64,000 nucleotides of DNA from Blastocatellia bacterium (lineage in GTDB: Bacteria; Acidobacteriota; Blastocatellia; Chloracidobacteriales; JADJPF01): contig JADJPF010000001.1 in the NCBI GenBank assembly GCA_016713405.1, forward strand, positions 372,001 to 436,000. The letters run 5' to 3'. The notes beneath the pieces were generated by a model. The model saw only the letters and a list, made by a program, of their open reading frames with translations, ran no database searches and was not told where the DNA came from. The first letter of the stretch is position 1; every line of letters begins with the position of its first letter. The position numbers and the translations under genes are program-made. Positions 44,411-53,105 of the stretch are shown piece by piece.

Positions 44411-44600
44411 GAATAGCACTGTGGTTGTGGGAGATAACCACAGTGCTAAAACCAATCGCGATTACAGTCCTCACCACTATAACCGCTTAGAGACCATAGC
44501 GACATCTCTATCGCTAATTATCTCTTGCCCCACCTTCCCTTATTGCAAGCTATATGCCACTATGGACAAAAATTTTAATGAACGTCTGTACTTTTTCCAT
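44411..44600. other. GC-richer structured islet in a 500-bp gap, possible remnant of an IS200/IS605-type end or an RNA
   Basis: The gap from 44327 to 44826 has no supported gene. Within it, 44411-44600 is visibly richer in GC than its surroundings and strongly structured. There is a perfect 12-bp hairpin (AGCACTGTGGTT at 44415-44426, AACCACAGTGCT at 44436-44447, nine-base loop) and a second one (TAGCGA at 44497-44502, TCGCTA at 44511-44516). Read on the minus strand it begins with a short ATGGAAAAAGTACAG start and continues into structured GGTGGGGCAAG and CTAAGCGGTTATAGTGG segments before the hairpin. That layout recalls nonautonomous IS200/IS605 relics, but no transposase is left and the link is speculative. 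Confidence 0.3.
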
Positions 44601-44826
44601 CTGTAAGTAAACATTAAGCTTATAGGTAGGCCATTTAATCTACAAAAGGTTGACTTATATCTTTAACTTAGGAAAAAAGGTTGGACTATGTAAAAAATAC
44701 TCGATCATTTAAATAAAACTAGGTATATTTTTCCTAGTAAGCAAATTTTTCCTAGTTTCTTGCTAGCAACACATCTATCTTAAACCCGATAATGGGTTAG
44801 CATTATAAAATTTGGAGGCTTGGATA

Positions 44827-46803
44827 ATGGGAGATATTAAAAATAACAGTATTAACAATAACATCAATACTAACTATAGTTTATCAGATATAGACAACCT
44901 AGAAATTGCACAAAGTCTTATCCAAGCAGAACTAGTTTCCAAGGAAAAATTAGTCGCTGGATCAGAAGAAACAGCAAAAGAAATAGTGCAAGAATTTTTT
45001 TCTCGCAATGATTCTAGTACAGGTGAAAACACAATTTTTGCTAATTTGGTAAAAAATCAACTAATCTCTGATACAGGTGGACATACAGTTATCAGTGGCA
45101 CTCCTAGCAGTTCTAGCCAAGGTGTTTCCGAGTCTATAGAAGTAGTAAATTCTGCTCCAACGGCTGCTAGCACTCAAGCAAATGTCAATCCAGCTAACCA
45201 AGCACGCCTTTTACAAGCAAATTTAGAGAAAGAAGCTCGTCACGCAGCAGCAAACCGTAAAGCAGAAATGGATATGGTTTTAGAACATCAAGCTGCGGAA
45301 GCTAGCTTAAAAAATCAACATCAAAAAGAAGAAGCTGCCTTTGCTGCTGCTAATCGTGCAGCAGAAGCAGAACTAAGAAAAACTAATTCGGCAGCAGCAG
45401 ATTTATTAAAAGCAGAGAACTTAAAGAAAGAAGCTGCCCTAGCTGCCCAACATAAGAGTGAACAACAAAACTTTTTAGCTGGCAATATGAAAGCTGAAAC
45501 AGATTTAGCTAATCGTAATCGTGCTGCTGAAGATGCAGAAATGTTAGCAGACATGGCTAAAGAAGCAGCTATGCAAGCCCGACATTCACAAGATGAGACA
45601 GCACTTAAGGCAGCTAATTTAGCCAAACAACAAGCACATGCAGAACAAAATCGCTTAGCTGAAAGCACACTCTCAACCACCAATCGCAAAGCAGAAGCCG
45701 ACCTTAGTCAGGCTAATAAAGCTGCTCGTGATGTAGTGGGTGCGCAAAATCTTGCAGCAGAAGCCGAACTTGCTATTGGTAATCGCGCATTAGAAGAAGC
45801 GGAAACCGACCCTGAAAAACAAGCTTTATTAATTGCTAAACATCAGGAAGAAGAAGCAAGCTTTAGTGTTGCCAATAGACAGATGGAAGCCGACCTTTTA
45901 TCACGAGATCTAAAAGCTGAAATGGATTTTCGCCAAGTAAATTTAGAAAATGAAACTAAATTTATTAATGCTAATAAACAGGCTGAAGCTGCCGAAATAG
46001 ATTTAGATACGGCTGCTGAAGCGCAACTAAGGGCAACTAATGACCTAGCAGAAGCCGAACTTGCTGCTAATGATCAAGCAAAACTAGCAGCCTTAAAACA
46101 AGCTAATGCTTTAGCTGAAAGTGCTTTTGCCGCAGCTAATCGCGCTGCTGAAGCTACCTTAAAAGCTTCACATGCTAAAGAAGAAGCTGAACTTGCTAAA
46201 AAAGATAGGGGTGCTGAAACAGCACTTACACAGAAAAATCAAGCCCTAGAAGCTGCCTTAGCTGAGAAAAACCGTAAAGCTGAAGAGTCTCTTGCTACAG
46301 CAAATGATGCTAAAGAAGCAAATCTCTCTGGCAGTAATCGCACTAAAGAAAGTGAATTTAAAGAGCAAAATTTAGCTGATGAAGCAAAACTGCGCCAACA
46401 AAATCGCGCTCTTGAAGGTACAGCACGTTACTTTGATAGCATTTTAGTCCAATTTGCTGCAATGATTGATTCAATGAGAAATGCCCAACTTAACCAACAA
46501 AGATCTTCTGAAACAGAAGAAAAAGCCCGTAAACAAGCTGAAGACAACCGTCCTGCTAAACGAAGTATTTTAGATCCTGTAGAGGAGCTTACTAAAATAG
46601 CAAATACTGCTCAAGATAGCCGACTAGTAGAACTTGCTAATAAACTGCGTATAATTGTAGAAAAAGTAGGTAGCAAACCAGAAATAGAGCCTACAAAAGT
46701 ATTAAGTCAAATTACACAAGTAAGAGCAGAAATAGCAATAGTTAACCAAAAAGAGCAAACAAATTTAATTGCTGCATTAAATAGTTTTGCGACAGCAAGC
46801 TAA
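44827..46803 (+). CDS. Cytoplasmic hendecad-repeat coiled-coil protein (34 eleven-residue repeats)
   Basis: The start is the ATG at 44827: GGAGG at 44814-44818 lies eight bases before it, while an in-frame TTG at 44812 overlaps that site. The 658-residue product has no signal peptide or membrane helix. Residues 1-132 are Asn/Ser/Thr-rich. Residues 133-526 are a continuous helix-forming array: 17 tandem 11-mers (133-319), a 20-residue unit (320-339), then 17 more 11-mers (340-526). The consensus is RxAEAxLxxxN. Position 11 is Asn in most units and otherwise His or Asp. This is a hendecad register, expected to give a right-handed or straight coiled coil. The tail (527-658) is more ordinary helical sequence. 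No family is recognised; a structural or filament-forming role, or a desiccation-type (LEA-like) role, is conceivable. Confidence 0.85.
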   Translation: MGDIKNNSINNNINTNYSLSDIDNLEIAQSLIQAELVSKEKLVAGSEETAKEIVQEFFSRNDSSTGENTIFANLVKNQLISDTGGHTVISGTPSSSSQGVSESIEVVNSAPTAASTQANVNPANQARLLQANLEKEARHAAANRKAEMDMVLEHQAAEASLKNQHQKEEAAFAAANRAAEAELRKTNSAAADLLKAENLKKEAALAAQHKSEQQNFLAGNMKAETDLANRNRAAEDAEMLADMAKEAAMQARHSQDETALKAANLAKQQAHAEQNRLAESTLSTTNRKAEADLSQANKAARDVVGAQNLAAEAELAIGNRALEEAETDPEKQALLIAKHQEEEASFSVANRQMEADLLSRDLKAEMDFRQVNLENETKFINANKQAEAAEIDLDTAAEAQLRATNDLAEAELAANDQAKLAALKQANALAESAFAAANRAAEATLKASHAKEEAELAKKDRGAETALTQKNQALEAALAEKNRKAEESLATANDAKEANLSGSNRTKESEFKEQNLADEAKLRQQNRALEGTARYFDSILVQFAAMIDSMRNAQLNQQRSSETEEKARKQAEDNRPAKRSILDPVEELTKIANTAQDSRLVELANKLRIIVEKVGSKPEIEPTKVLSQITQVRAEIAIVNQKEQTNLIAALNSFATAS

Positions 46804-46810
46804 AGATAAT

Positions 46811-46843
46811 AAAAGGTTTATAGCAATTGCTATAAACCTTTTT
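46811..46843 (+). terminator. Rho-independent terminator of the hendecad-protein gene
   Basis: AAGGTTTATAGC (46813-46824) pairs perfectly with GCTATAAACCTT (46829-46840) around AATT and is followed by TTT. The A-run before and T-run after make it potentially bidirectional, so it may also serve the minus-strand remnant that ends at 46871. Confidence 0.85.
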
Positions 46844-46870
46844 CAATTAATTTCACCCTATTTATTTTAT

Positions 46871-47241
46871 TTACTGAGGAGACACACTTAGATTTTGCAT
46901 ATCAAGTAAAATATCTTCCTGTTCGCCCGCTAAAGATAATCTTTTTTAGAAAACTTTTTCTCCCTGCTTAACTATTAATATTTCGGTGACAATATTTTTA
47001 CGATTGGTTTGATGAGTATTTTTCTTAGCATTAGATTTAGCAATTAGCTTATCACCTTGCCAAATCATTACTTCATTGGTTTTTCATCAAATTCAACATT
47101 ATACTTTCCTTTTTTTACTTCAGTACCATTAATTACTACATCACGAGGAAATTCAACTTTTTACCTTTTCCACCAGCAAAAGCTAATTGATTGGAAAATA
47201 AAAAACATAGCAACTAAAAATAAATTAGCAAATTTTTTCAT
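46871..47241 (-). pseudogene. Small secreted protein, disrupted by several homopolymer indels
   Basis: From an ATG at 47241 (AGGAGAG upstream) the minus strand encodes MKKFANLFLVAM. Correcting a T6 run to T5 gives FLFSNQLAFA, a normal signal-peptide end, followed by GGKGK. Correcting an A5 run yields KVEFPRDVVINGTEVKKGKY, then NVEFDEKP. One more A gives NEVMIWQGDKLIAKSNAKKN and then IVTEILIVKQGEKVF. After an in-frame TAA, coding-like sequence continues KRLSLAGEQEDILLDMQNLS to a TAA at 46873-46871. About 120 residues in total. The type resembles small secreted acidobacterial proteins of unknown function. Three or four changes in so short a gene imply either low sequence quality here or a decaying gene. 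No single open frame covers it. Confidence 0.65.
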
Positions 47242-47295
47242 AATCTCTCCTATTTTTTTTCTAACACAGCATTAATTGATTTAATTGGTTATTTG

Positions 47296-48228
47296 TTATG
47301 CCCAGCGTAGGCTGGGATTAAAAAGTTCTTTGTCCATAAGACAAGCGGAACATTGACGACCTGTTTTATCTAAAGTCTCTAAAACCAAGTTGTTACAAGT
47401 TTCTTGGCTACATTTTTTAGCTAAGATTTTGTTTTTTAAGCTATATTGATTAATTTCTACTACTTCAGCTAATTCAATAGGTTGGTTTTGAATAAACTCT
47501 AATACCTGATTAATTACTTCGCTTTGGTGTAAAATGCGGCGATGTCCTAAGCCTTTAGTTGTTATAAGTTTTGCTTTAGGCCAAGCTTTAACTAATGTTG
47601 CTCCTTCAAAATAGGGGACATCTTTATCTTCTTCATCATGAATAACTAAAAGAGGTGTTTGTAAAGATTTAACTAGCTCAGGAATGTCTAAACTTTCCCA
47701 ACTTCGGCGAAAATTCACAGTCATTAATGCCATCATTAGGCTAGTTGTTTCTGGTGAGGCTTTTAAGAATTTAGCAAATTTATGGACATAATCACGAGGT
47801 TGCAGTGGCGGAGCAATATAAACTACCCAAGGGATTTTTTTGCTTTGAGTTAAAGCTAGTGTAGTTGCAGCAGTTCCTAAAGAATGTGCAATAACTCCAG
47901 CAATTGAGCCTAGTTTGTCTATTAAAGCACTAAGACTTTCGCTTAAGTCAACTAAGGAAGCATGTTTGCCATCAGAATCCCCATGACCAGGTGCATCATA
48001 AGCTATTACTCGATAACCTGCTGAAACTAATGGATTTATAAATGAGCCTAGTTGCGCACCTCTGCCATTCCAACCATGAACTAGCAAAATAGTTGGTCTA
48101 ACTCCCCAAGCCCAAGCTACTAAGTCTTTTCCTTGCCAATTAAAAGTAAATTTTTCTGCTGCTTTCAACAACAATTTGCTTTCTCTTTCAGGTCGTTTAT
48201 GCCTAGCTGTTTGGAAAAATAAATTCAT
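47296..48228 (-). CDS. Alpha/beta hydrolase with C-terminal Cys cluster
   Basis: The 310-residue protein has the oxyanion motif LLVHGWNGRG (about 52-61), APGHGDSDG, the nucleophile elbow GVIAHSLGTAA (Ser about 117), the acid in VIHDEEDKDVP and the histidine in TTKGLGHRRIL. After the hydrolase core a 45-residue tail contains KKCSQETCNNL and GRQCSACLMD, four cysteines suited to a small zinc site, which is unusual for this fold. The substrate is unknown. The 48317-48328 palindrome lies in its promoter region, so it is probably controlled by the TetR repressor encoded next to it. Confidence 0.85.
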   Translation of the reverse strand: MNLFFQTARHKRPERESKLLLKAAEKFTFNWQGKDLVAWAWGVRPTILLVHGWNGRGAQLGSFINPLVSAGYRVIAYDAPGHGDSDGKHASLVDLSESLSALIDKLGSIAGVIAHSLGTAATTLALTQSKKIPWVVYIAPPLQPRDYVHKFAKFLKASPETTSLMMALMTVNFRRSWESLDIPELVKSLQTPLLVIHDEEDKDVPYFEGATLVKAWPKAKLITTKGLGHRRILHQSEVINQVLEFIQNQPIELAEVVEINQYSLKNKILAKKCSQETCNNLVLETLDKTGRQCSACLMDKELFNPSLRWA

Positions 48229-48316
48229 AGCTTCTCTAGCTGCCCAAGTTGAAGAAATTTTGACAAAAACTGAAACTTAGAGCGAACAAACTTATGTTTT
48301 ATTTTGGTTTTATTTG

Positions 48317-48328
48317 ACGAACGTTCGT
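48317..48328. promoter_or_regulatory. TetR-type operator palindrome in the hydrolase promoter
   Basis: ACGAACGTTCGT is a perfect 12-bp palindrome lying 88 bp before the hydrolase start codon, between the tetR stop and the hydrolase gene. A close variant occurs upstream of tetR at 49024-49035. Shared dyads at both genes point to binding by the neighbouring TetR protein. Confidence 0.7.
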
Positions 48329-48389
48329 GCTATTTTTGATTAAAGAAATTGTTGAAAGAAAAGTTTTAAGCATAAAATTTACTCCTTAG

Positions 48390-48971
48390 TTAATGAGAGT
48401 TATTAATTAATGCTGTAAAAGCATTTTGGTAGTAGCTTTTTGCTTGTGTGTCATTAAGCAAGCGGTGGAAATGGTGGTAGCCTAAAATAATAGAATAAAA
48501 GTCATAAGCAAATTGTTGTGTATTCAAGTTTTTACGAAAATGACCTTCTTCTATAGCAATTTGTGCGGCATTAGCTAAAACAGAAAGGAAATCTTTTTGG
48601 GTGCTAACTAAAAAGTCACGTACCGGGCCCGGTTTATCATCCATTTCCGTTGCCATAGAAACGAAAGGACAACCACCAGGAAAAGTTTTTCCCCATTCAA
48701 AGATATTATTGCTAAATGCACAAATTCGTGGCTCTCCGCGAGGTTGTTTTAGTGCAGGAGCAATTACTTTTTCAATAAAAATATCTACAGCCGTTTGTAT
48801 TACAGCTATTTGCAGGTTTTCAAGTGAATTAAAATGTGCAAATAATCCGCTTTTAGACAGCCCGACATTCTGAGCAAGTTTACCAAAACTTAAGCCTTCT
48901 AACCCTTCCTGGCTAACGGTGGTTAGGGCTGCTGATAAAATTGTTGATTTGGTATCTTTGCCTTTAGTCAT
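48390..48971 (-). CDS. TetR/AcrR-family transcriptional regulator
   Basis: The 193-residue repressor has the N-terminal HTH domain (about 6-55): TKSTILSAALTTVSQEGLEG, then SFGKLAQNVGLSKSGLFAHF and NSLENLQIAV. The ligand-binding domain includes FPGGCPFVSMATEMDDKPGPVRDF, a signature of a TetR subgroup with a C-terminal dimerisation helix (YDFYSIILGYHHFHRLLND). The ligand is unknown. Likely targets are its own promoter (49024-49035) and the downstream alpha/beta hydrolase (48317-48328). Confidence 0.93.
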   Translation of the reverse strand: MTKGKDTKSTILSAALTTVSQEGLEGLSFGKLAQNVGLSKSGLFAHFNSLENLQIAVIQTAVDIFIEKVIAPALKQPRGEPRICAFSNNIFEWGKTFPGGCPFVSMATEMDDKPGPVRDFLVSTQKDFLSVLANAAQIAIEEGHFRKNLNTQQFAYDFYSIILGYHHFHRLLNDTQAKSYYQNAFTALINNSH

Positions 48972-49023
48972 AAATAAATATAAATAATTTATCTTAAAGT
49001 CTTACGAACATTTATAAAATAGT

Positions 49024-49035
49024 ACGATCGTTCGC
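49024..49035. promoter_or_regulatory. TetR-type operator upstream of tetR, in a 311-bp gap
   Basis: ACGATCGTTCGC differs at two positions from the perfect palindrome ACGAACGTTCGT at 48317-48328 and lies 53 bp before the tetR start, fitting autoregulation. The rest of the gap (48972-49282) is AT-rich with the promoter of the divergent SDR gene presumably in its right half; nothing else was recognised. Confidence 0.65.
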
Positions 49036-49282
49036 ACTTGTCAACGGGAATTTTTTATTTATTTCCAGGGCTAAATTATTACTAATCAAAATTAGCTAAA
49101 TGATTATTCTAGGATTATTCTAGGCAAAATAACAGGTATAGAAAAATTTAACATCAATTTATTTTTAATAAGTGTAAATAGAAGGGTGTAAAAAAGCTTA
49201 AATTAAGACTATAATGCAAGATTAACTTTTCTTTATCGAAATCATTTAAATTTCATACTTTTATAAAAATTTTGGAGGAGCT

Positions 49283-50050
49283 ATGGATGTAAAGGGCCAA
49301 GTTGCTCTAGTTACTGGCGGTGCTTCTGGTTTAGGTGAAGCTTGTGTGCGTCGTTTAGTCAGTGCTGGAGCAAAAGCAGTAATTCTTGATCTAAATGAAG
49401 AGCGGGGTAATGCTTTAGCTACCGAACTAGGAGAAAATGCTAGTTTTGTTAAAGCTAGTGTTGCCTCAGCAGAAGATGTTCAAAAGGCAGTAGATACTTG
49501 TTTATCAGCTTTTGGAGGATTAAATATTTTAATTAATTGTGCTGGAATTGGTGCAGCACAAAGAGTAATAGGAAAACAAGGGCCAATGGAGTTATCACAT
49601 TTTGCCCGTACTATAGAAGTTAATTTAATAGGTACTTTTAATTGTATTCGTTTAGCTGCGGCAGTAATGTCTAAAAATGAGCCTAACGAAGCAGGGGAAA
49701 GAGGAGTAATTATTAATACTGCCTCTGTAGCTGCATTTGATGGACAAATTGGACAAGCAGCCTATTCTGCTTCTAAAGGTGGTGTGGTTGGAATGACTTT
49801 GCCAATTGCACGAGAATTTGCACGTTTTGGTATTCGAGTTTTAACCATTGCACCAGGTCTATTTGATACACCACTTCTAGCAGGCTTGCCAGAACCAGCT
49901 AGACAATCGCTAGCCCAGCAAGTGCCTTTTCCAGCAAGACTTGGCCGTCCTGCTGAGTATGGCGCGCTAGCACATCATATTATTGAAAATGAAATGTTAA
50001 ATGGCGAAGTGATCCGATTAGATGGAGCAATTCGCATGGCACCACAATAA
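49283..50050 (+). CDS. SDR-family 3-hydroxyacyl-CoA dehydrogenase (type II, HSD10-like)
   Basis: The 255-residue SDR shows GQVALVTGGASGLGEACVRR (NAD site), an Asp after the second strand (VILDLNEE) indicating NAD preference, NCAGIG, IINTASVAAFDGQIGQAAYSASKGG with the Ser-Tyr-Lys triad, and PGLFDTPLLAGLPEPARQSL. The last element, plus the KNEPNEAGERG insertion, is typical of type II 3-hydroxyacyl-CoA dehydrogenases, which oxidise (S)-3-hydroxyacyl-CoA in beta-oxidation. A strong GGAGGAG ribosome binding site precedes it. It lies 32 bp before the penicillin-acylase-type gene. Confidence 0.9.
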   Translation: MDVKGQVALVTGGASGLGEACVRRLVSAGAKAVILDLNEERGNALATELGENASFVKASVASAEDVQKAVDTCLSAFGGLNILINCAGIGAAQRVIGKQGPMELSHFARTIEVNLIGTFNCIRLAAAVMSKNEPNEAGERGVIINTASVAAFDGQIGQAAYSASKGGVVGMTLPIAREFARFGIRVLTIAPGLFDTPLLAGLPEPARQSLAQQVPFPARLGRPAEYGALAHHIIENEMLNGEVIRLDGAIRMAPQ

Positions 50051-50082
50051 GAAAATTTTTCTGCAATATTTTGGAGAAATTT

Positions 50083-53000
50083 ATGAAAAAATTTAATTTA
50101 TTTTATCTTGGATTACCAATAGCCTTAATACTTTGTTTTCAATTAGTAATGCCAAGTATAAGCTATGGTGGCAGTAAAAAATCTGCTCCCAATATTACTA
50201 AAAAGTCTACTAAAAACTATACTTCAATAAAAAAAGCTAGTGAATTTACTCCTCAAGAACTTACTGGATTAGTAGAAGATGTTGAAGTTATTGAAGATGA
50301 ATTAGGTATCCCACATATTTTTGCTAAAACTAATGTAGACGCATTTTTTATGGAGGGATTTATTCATGCTAGAGATCGATTTTTCCAAATGGATGCCCGT
50401 CGCCGAATGTTAGACGGCACTTTAGCAGAAATCCTTGGCCCAGGCGAAAATAATAGAATACTTCGCGCTGACTCTACGGCACGGGGTAGCGGACTTTATT
50501 TAGCTGCACAAGATTCACTAGCACAATATAGCCCTGAAATTAGAGTTTTCTTAAAAGCCTATGCTGATGGTGTTAATGCTTATTTAACCAATAATCCGCT
50601 TCCTGAAGAGTACCAAGAGCTAAAAATTACTAAAACAAGACCTTGGACAGAGCTTGATACAATTTATGTAGGGAAAGGGCTTGCAGTTAGCCTAGCTTTT
50701 GACTTAAGTGATCTTGATACTACACTGGCATTAAAAAATTACCAAGACGCAGGAAAAGCACAAGGTTTTGATGGTACAAAGCTATTTTTTGAAGACATGT
50801 TTAGACTCTCTCCCTTTGATCCTACTTATGTAATACCTGATGCTTTAGGTCAAAATCTTTCAGCTAAAACCGCAGTTCCAAACCTAGATCAAGGAAATGA
50901 TGAGCTAAAAGAACAATATAAACAATGGGGAGAATACCTAGATAAAAATATTCATCCTTCTATATTAAATATGGCAAAAGCTTATTTAGAGGCCGCTAAA
51001 GAGTCTCCATTGTTTGCCAATGCTGTTAGACCACGGGATCAACGTAATGGGAGCAACTGGTTTCTTTTAAGTGGTAAAGTTACTGAATCTGGTGCGCCAA
51101 TGATTACAGGAGATCAACATTTTGATTTAGAAAACTCTCCTACTTGGTATCAAATACAAATAAATGTTACGCCAACAGATAAAAAAGAACAGCCGCTAAA
51201 TGTTACAGGTGCTAGTGTTGCTGGCGCGCCTGGTGTAGCACTTGGCTTTAATGATAATTTAGCTTGGCAAGCTACTGTTACAGTGTTTGATTTTACAGAT
51301 GTTTACCAGGATAAAATTGAGCTACAACTAGGGCCAAATCCATTAGTTATAATCAATAAAGGTAAGCGTCAACAAGTAATTTTTAGGAATGAAACATTTA
51401 AAGTTAATCAAATGGCTGAAGGTAAAACAGATAATCTAGTAGATATACCAAAAGGCACAGTACCAGACCAATTTGCTCGTGTTCCTTTCCGTAATAATGG
51501 CCCAATTATTGGAGTTGATTTTAATAATTCTGTTGCAATGGTTGTTCAGCAAGTAGGCTTTGGCCCAACTCAAGAAATTCAAGCATTCCTTGAAATAAAC
51601 CGTTCACGTACCTTAAAAGAATTTGAAAAAGCTTTACAAAAACTTGGCGGGGCTTCGGTAAATATGGGCGTAGTAACTACTAAGGGCGAAATTGCTTATT
51701 ATACAACTGGCGAACTTCCCTTAAGAGAAGATTTAGAAAAAGGTACTGTAAATGGCTTACCTCCTGGATTTATTCGTGATGGTCAAGGCGGTAGTGATTG
51801 GCAACCTTTGCGTAAAAAACAGAAATTCCAAACAGTATCTACTGATATCTTGCCATTTAAGGAGATGCCAAAGGTTATTAATCCTCCTACAGGCTTTGTA
51901 GTATCAGCTAATAATGATCCTATTGGTGATACAGATGATAATAATCCTGCAAATACTAAACGCAAAAATGGTAAAAGCATACTTTATTTAAGTTCTGCAT
52001 ATGCTAGTGGGCTACGTGCTTCACAATTAACTAGAGATATTAAAGCGGCTATTGCTAGTGGTAAAAAGATTAATGTAGATATGGCACGCGCTTTTCAAGC
52101 TGCTGGAAAAATGCGCGATGCAGAAATCCTACTCCCATTTGTTCAACAGGCTTTTGCTAATGCACAAAAAGCAGATGCACCTGCTGAACTAAAAGCACTA
52201 GCTCAAGAACCAAGAATTAGAGAAGCTTTAGATCGTTTTTCTAAGTGGGACTTTACTACTCCAACCGGATTACGCAATGGCTATGATAGTTTTGTTCCAT
52301 TTAACCAAGCTGATCCAACAGATGCACAAATTAATAATAGTGTATGTTCTAGCATTTATAGCATTTGGCGTTCACAAATGGTAAGAAATGTTATAGATGC
52401 GCCACTTGCGCCAAAAGGAATACCTGGCGTAGATGGTAACTTTGGACAATTAGCTATAGGTTCTTTAGGTAATTTCCTAGCAACTTTTCCTGTTAATAAA
52501 GGTGTTGGTGCTTCAGGAATCAATTTCTTTAGCGTTCCAGAACTTGCTAACAGCCCAGCAGAAGTTCAACGTGATTTTATTATCCTAAAGAGTTTACTTA
52601 ATGGATTAGATGAATTTGCCGGGCCAAACTTTACTTTAGCTTATGGCAATTCACAAAACTTAAGTGATTATCGTTGGGGTAAAATACATAGATTATTTAT
52701 TCCACATTTATTAGGTGTAGATTTTTCTTTACCTTCAACAAATGGTAATTTCCAATCTACTTTCCCAGGGCTTCTTGGACTACCAAGAGATGGTGGTTAT
52801 GAAGTTCCAAATGCTTGTAGCCATAAGATTAGAGCTAAAAACCAGGATGATTTTGTCTTTAATCATAGTCCAACACATCGCTTTACGGCTGTTGCCAAAT
52901 CAACAGGTTTTGAAGTTGTAGATGCTTTACCAGGTGGACAAAGTGGAGATAGAAAGAGTCCTTTCCATGATAATCAATTGTCTTTATGGCTAACGGCTGA

Positions 53001-53085
53001 TGTTCGACGACTGCTATCAGATAAAAAACAATTAATGTCACAAGGGGCAAAAATGTTTTTATTTAAGGCAGCGGATAAAAAGTAA
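50083..53085 (+). CDS. Penicillin acylase-family (S45) N-terminal nucleophile hydrolase
   Basis: The start is the ATG at 50083, with GGAG upstream overlapping an in-frame TTG at 50071. The 1000-residue precursor has a signal peptide (MKKFNLFYLGLPIALILCF). The alpha-chain motifs are EDELGIPHIFAKTNVDAFFM and GFIHARDRFFQMDARRRMLD. The autocatalytic junction is NGSNWFLLSG, giving Ser 324 as the N-terminal nucleophile of the beta chain. Further motifs are GAPMITGDQHFDLENSPTWY, GVALGFNDNLAWQATVT and VVSANNDP. It cleaves amide bonds, possibly acyl-homoserine lactones or beta-lactam side chains, in the periplasm; the substrate is unknown. At 1000 residues it is longer than typical penicillin acylases (about 750-850). 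Confidence 0.92.
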   Translation: MKKFNLFYLGLPIALILCFQLVMPSISYGGSKKSAPNITKKSTKNYTSIKKASEFTPQELTGLVEDVEVIEDELGIPHIFAKTNVDAFFMEGFIHARDRFFQMDARRRMLDGTLAEILGPGENNRILRADSTARGSGLYLAAQDSLAQYSPEIRVFLKAYADGVNAYLTNNPLPEEYQELKITKTRPWTELDTIYVGKGLAVSLAFDLSDLDTTLALKNYQDAGKAQGFDGTKLFFEDMFRLSPFDPTYVIPDALGQNLSAKTAVPNLDQGNDELKEQYKQWGEYLDKNIHPSILNMAKAYLEAAKESPLFANAVRPRDQRNGSNWFLLSGKVTESGAPMITGDQHFDLENSPTWYQIQINVTPTDKKEQPLNVTGASVAGAPGVALGFNDNLAWQATVTVFDFTDVYQDKIELQLGPNPLVIINKGKRQQVIFRNETFKVNQMAEGKTDNLVDIPKGTVPDQFARVPFRNNGPIIGVDFNNSVAMVVQQVGFGPTQEIQAFLEINRSRTLKEFEKALQKLGGASVNMGVVTTKGEIAYYTTGELPLREDLEKGTVNGLPPGFIRDGQGGSDWQPLRKKQKFQTVSTDILPFKEMPKVINPPTGFVVSANNDPIGDTDDNNPANTKRKNGKSILYLSSAYASGLRASQLTRDIKAAIASGKKINVDMARAFQAAGKMRDAEILLPFVQQAFANAQKADAPAELKALAQEPRIREALDRFSKWDFTTPTGLRNGYDSFVPFNQADPTDAQINNSVCSSIYSIWRSQMVRNVIDAPLAPKGIPGVDGNFGQLAIGSLGNFLATFPVNKGVGASGINFFSVPELANSPAEVQRDFIILKSLLNGLDEFAGPNFTLAYGNSQNLSDYRWGKIHRLFIPHLLGVDFSLPSTNGNFQSTFPGLLGLPRDGGYEVPNACSHKIRAKNQDDFVFNHSPTHRFTAVAKSTGFEVVDALPGGQSGDRKSPFHDNQLSLWLTADVRRLLSDKKQLMSQGAKMFLFKAADKK

Positions 53086-53105
53086 TTTATTGATATAGAA
53101 TAACT

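Noticed and set aside
44421..44606. Plus-strand frame of 61 codons after mtgA
   Set aside because: No ribosome binding site, unlikely composition, and it coincides with the hairpin-rich islet.
45321..45689. Minus-strand frame of 122 codons opposite the hendecad gene
   Set aside because: Ala/Ser/Cys-rich mirror of the repeat array; it arises from the biased codons of the real gene on the plus strand.
47057..47275. Plus-strand frame of 72 codons
   Set aside because: It is opposite the broken small secreted-protein gene, whose restored reading frame has a signal peptide and a ribosome binding site.
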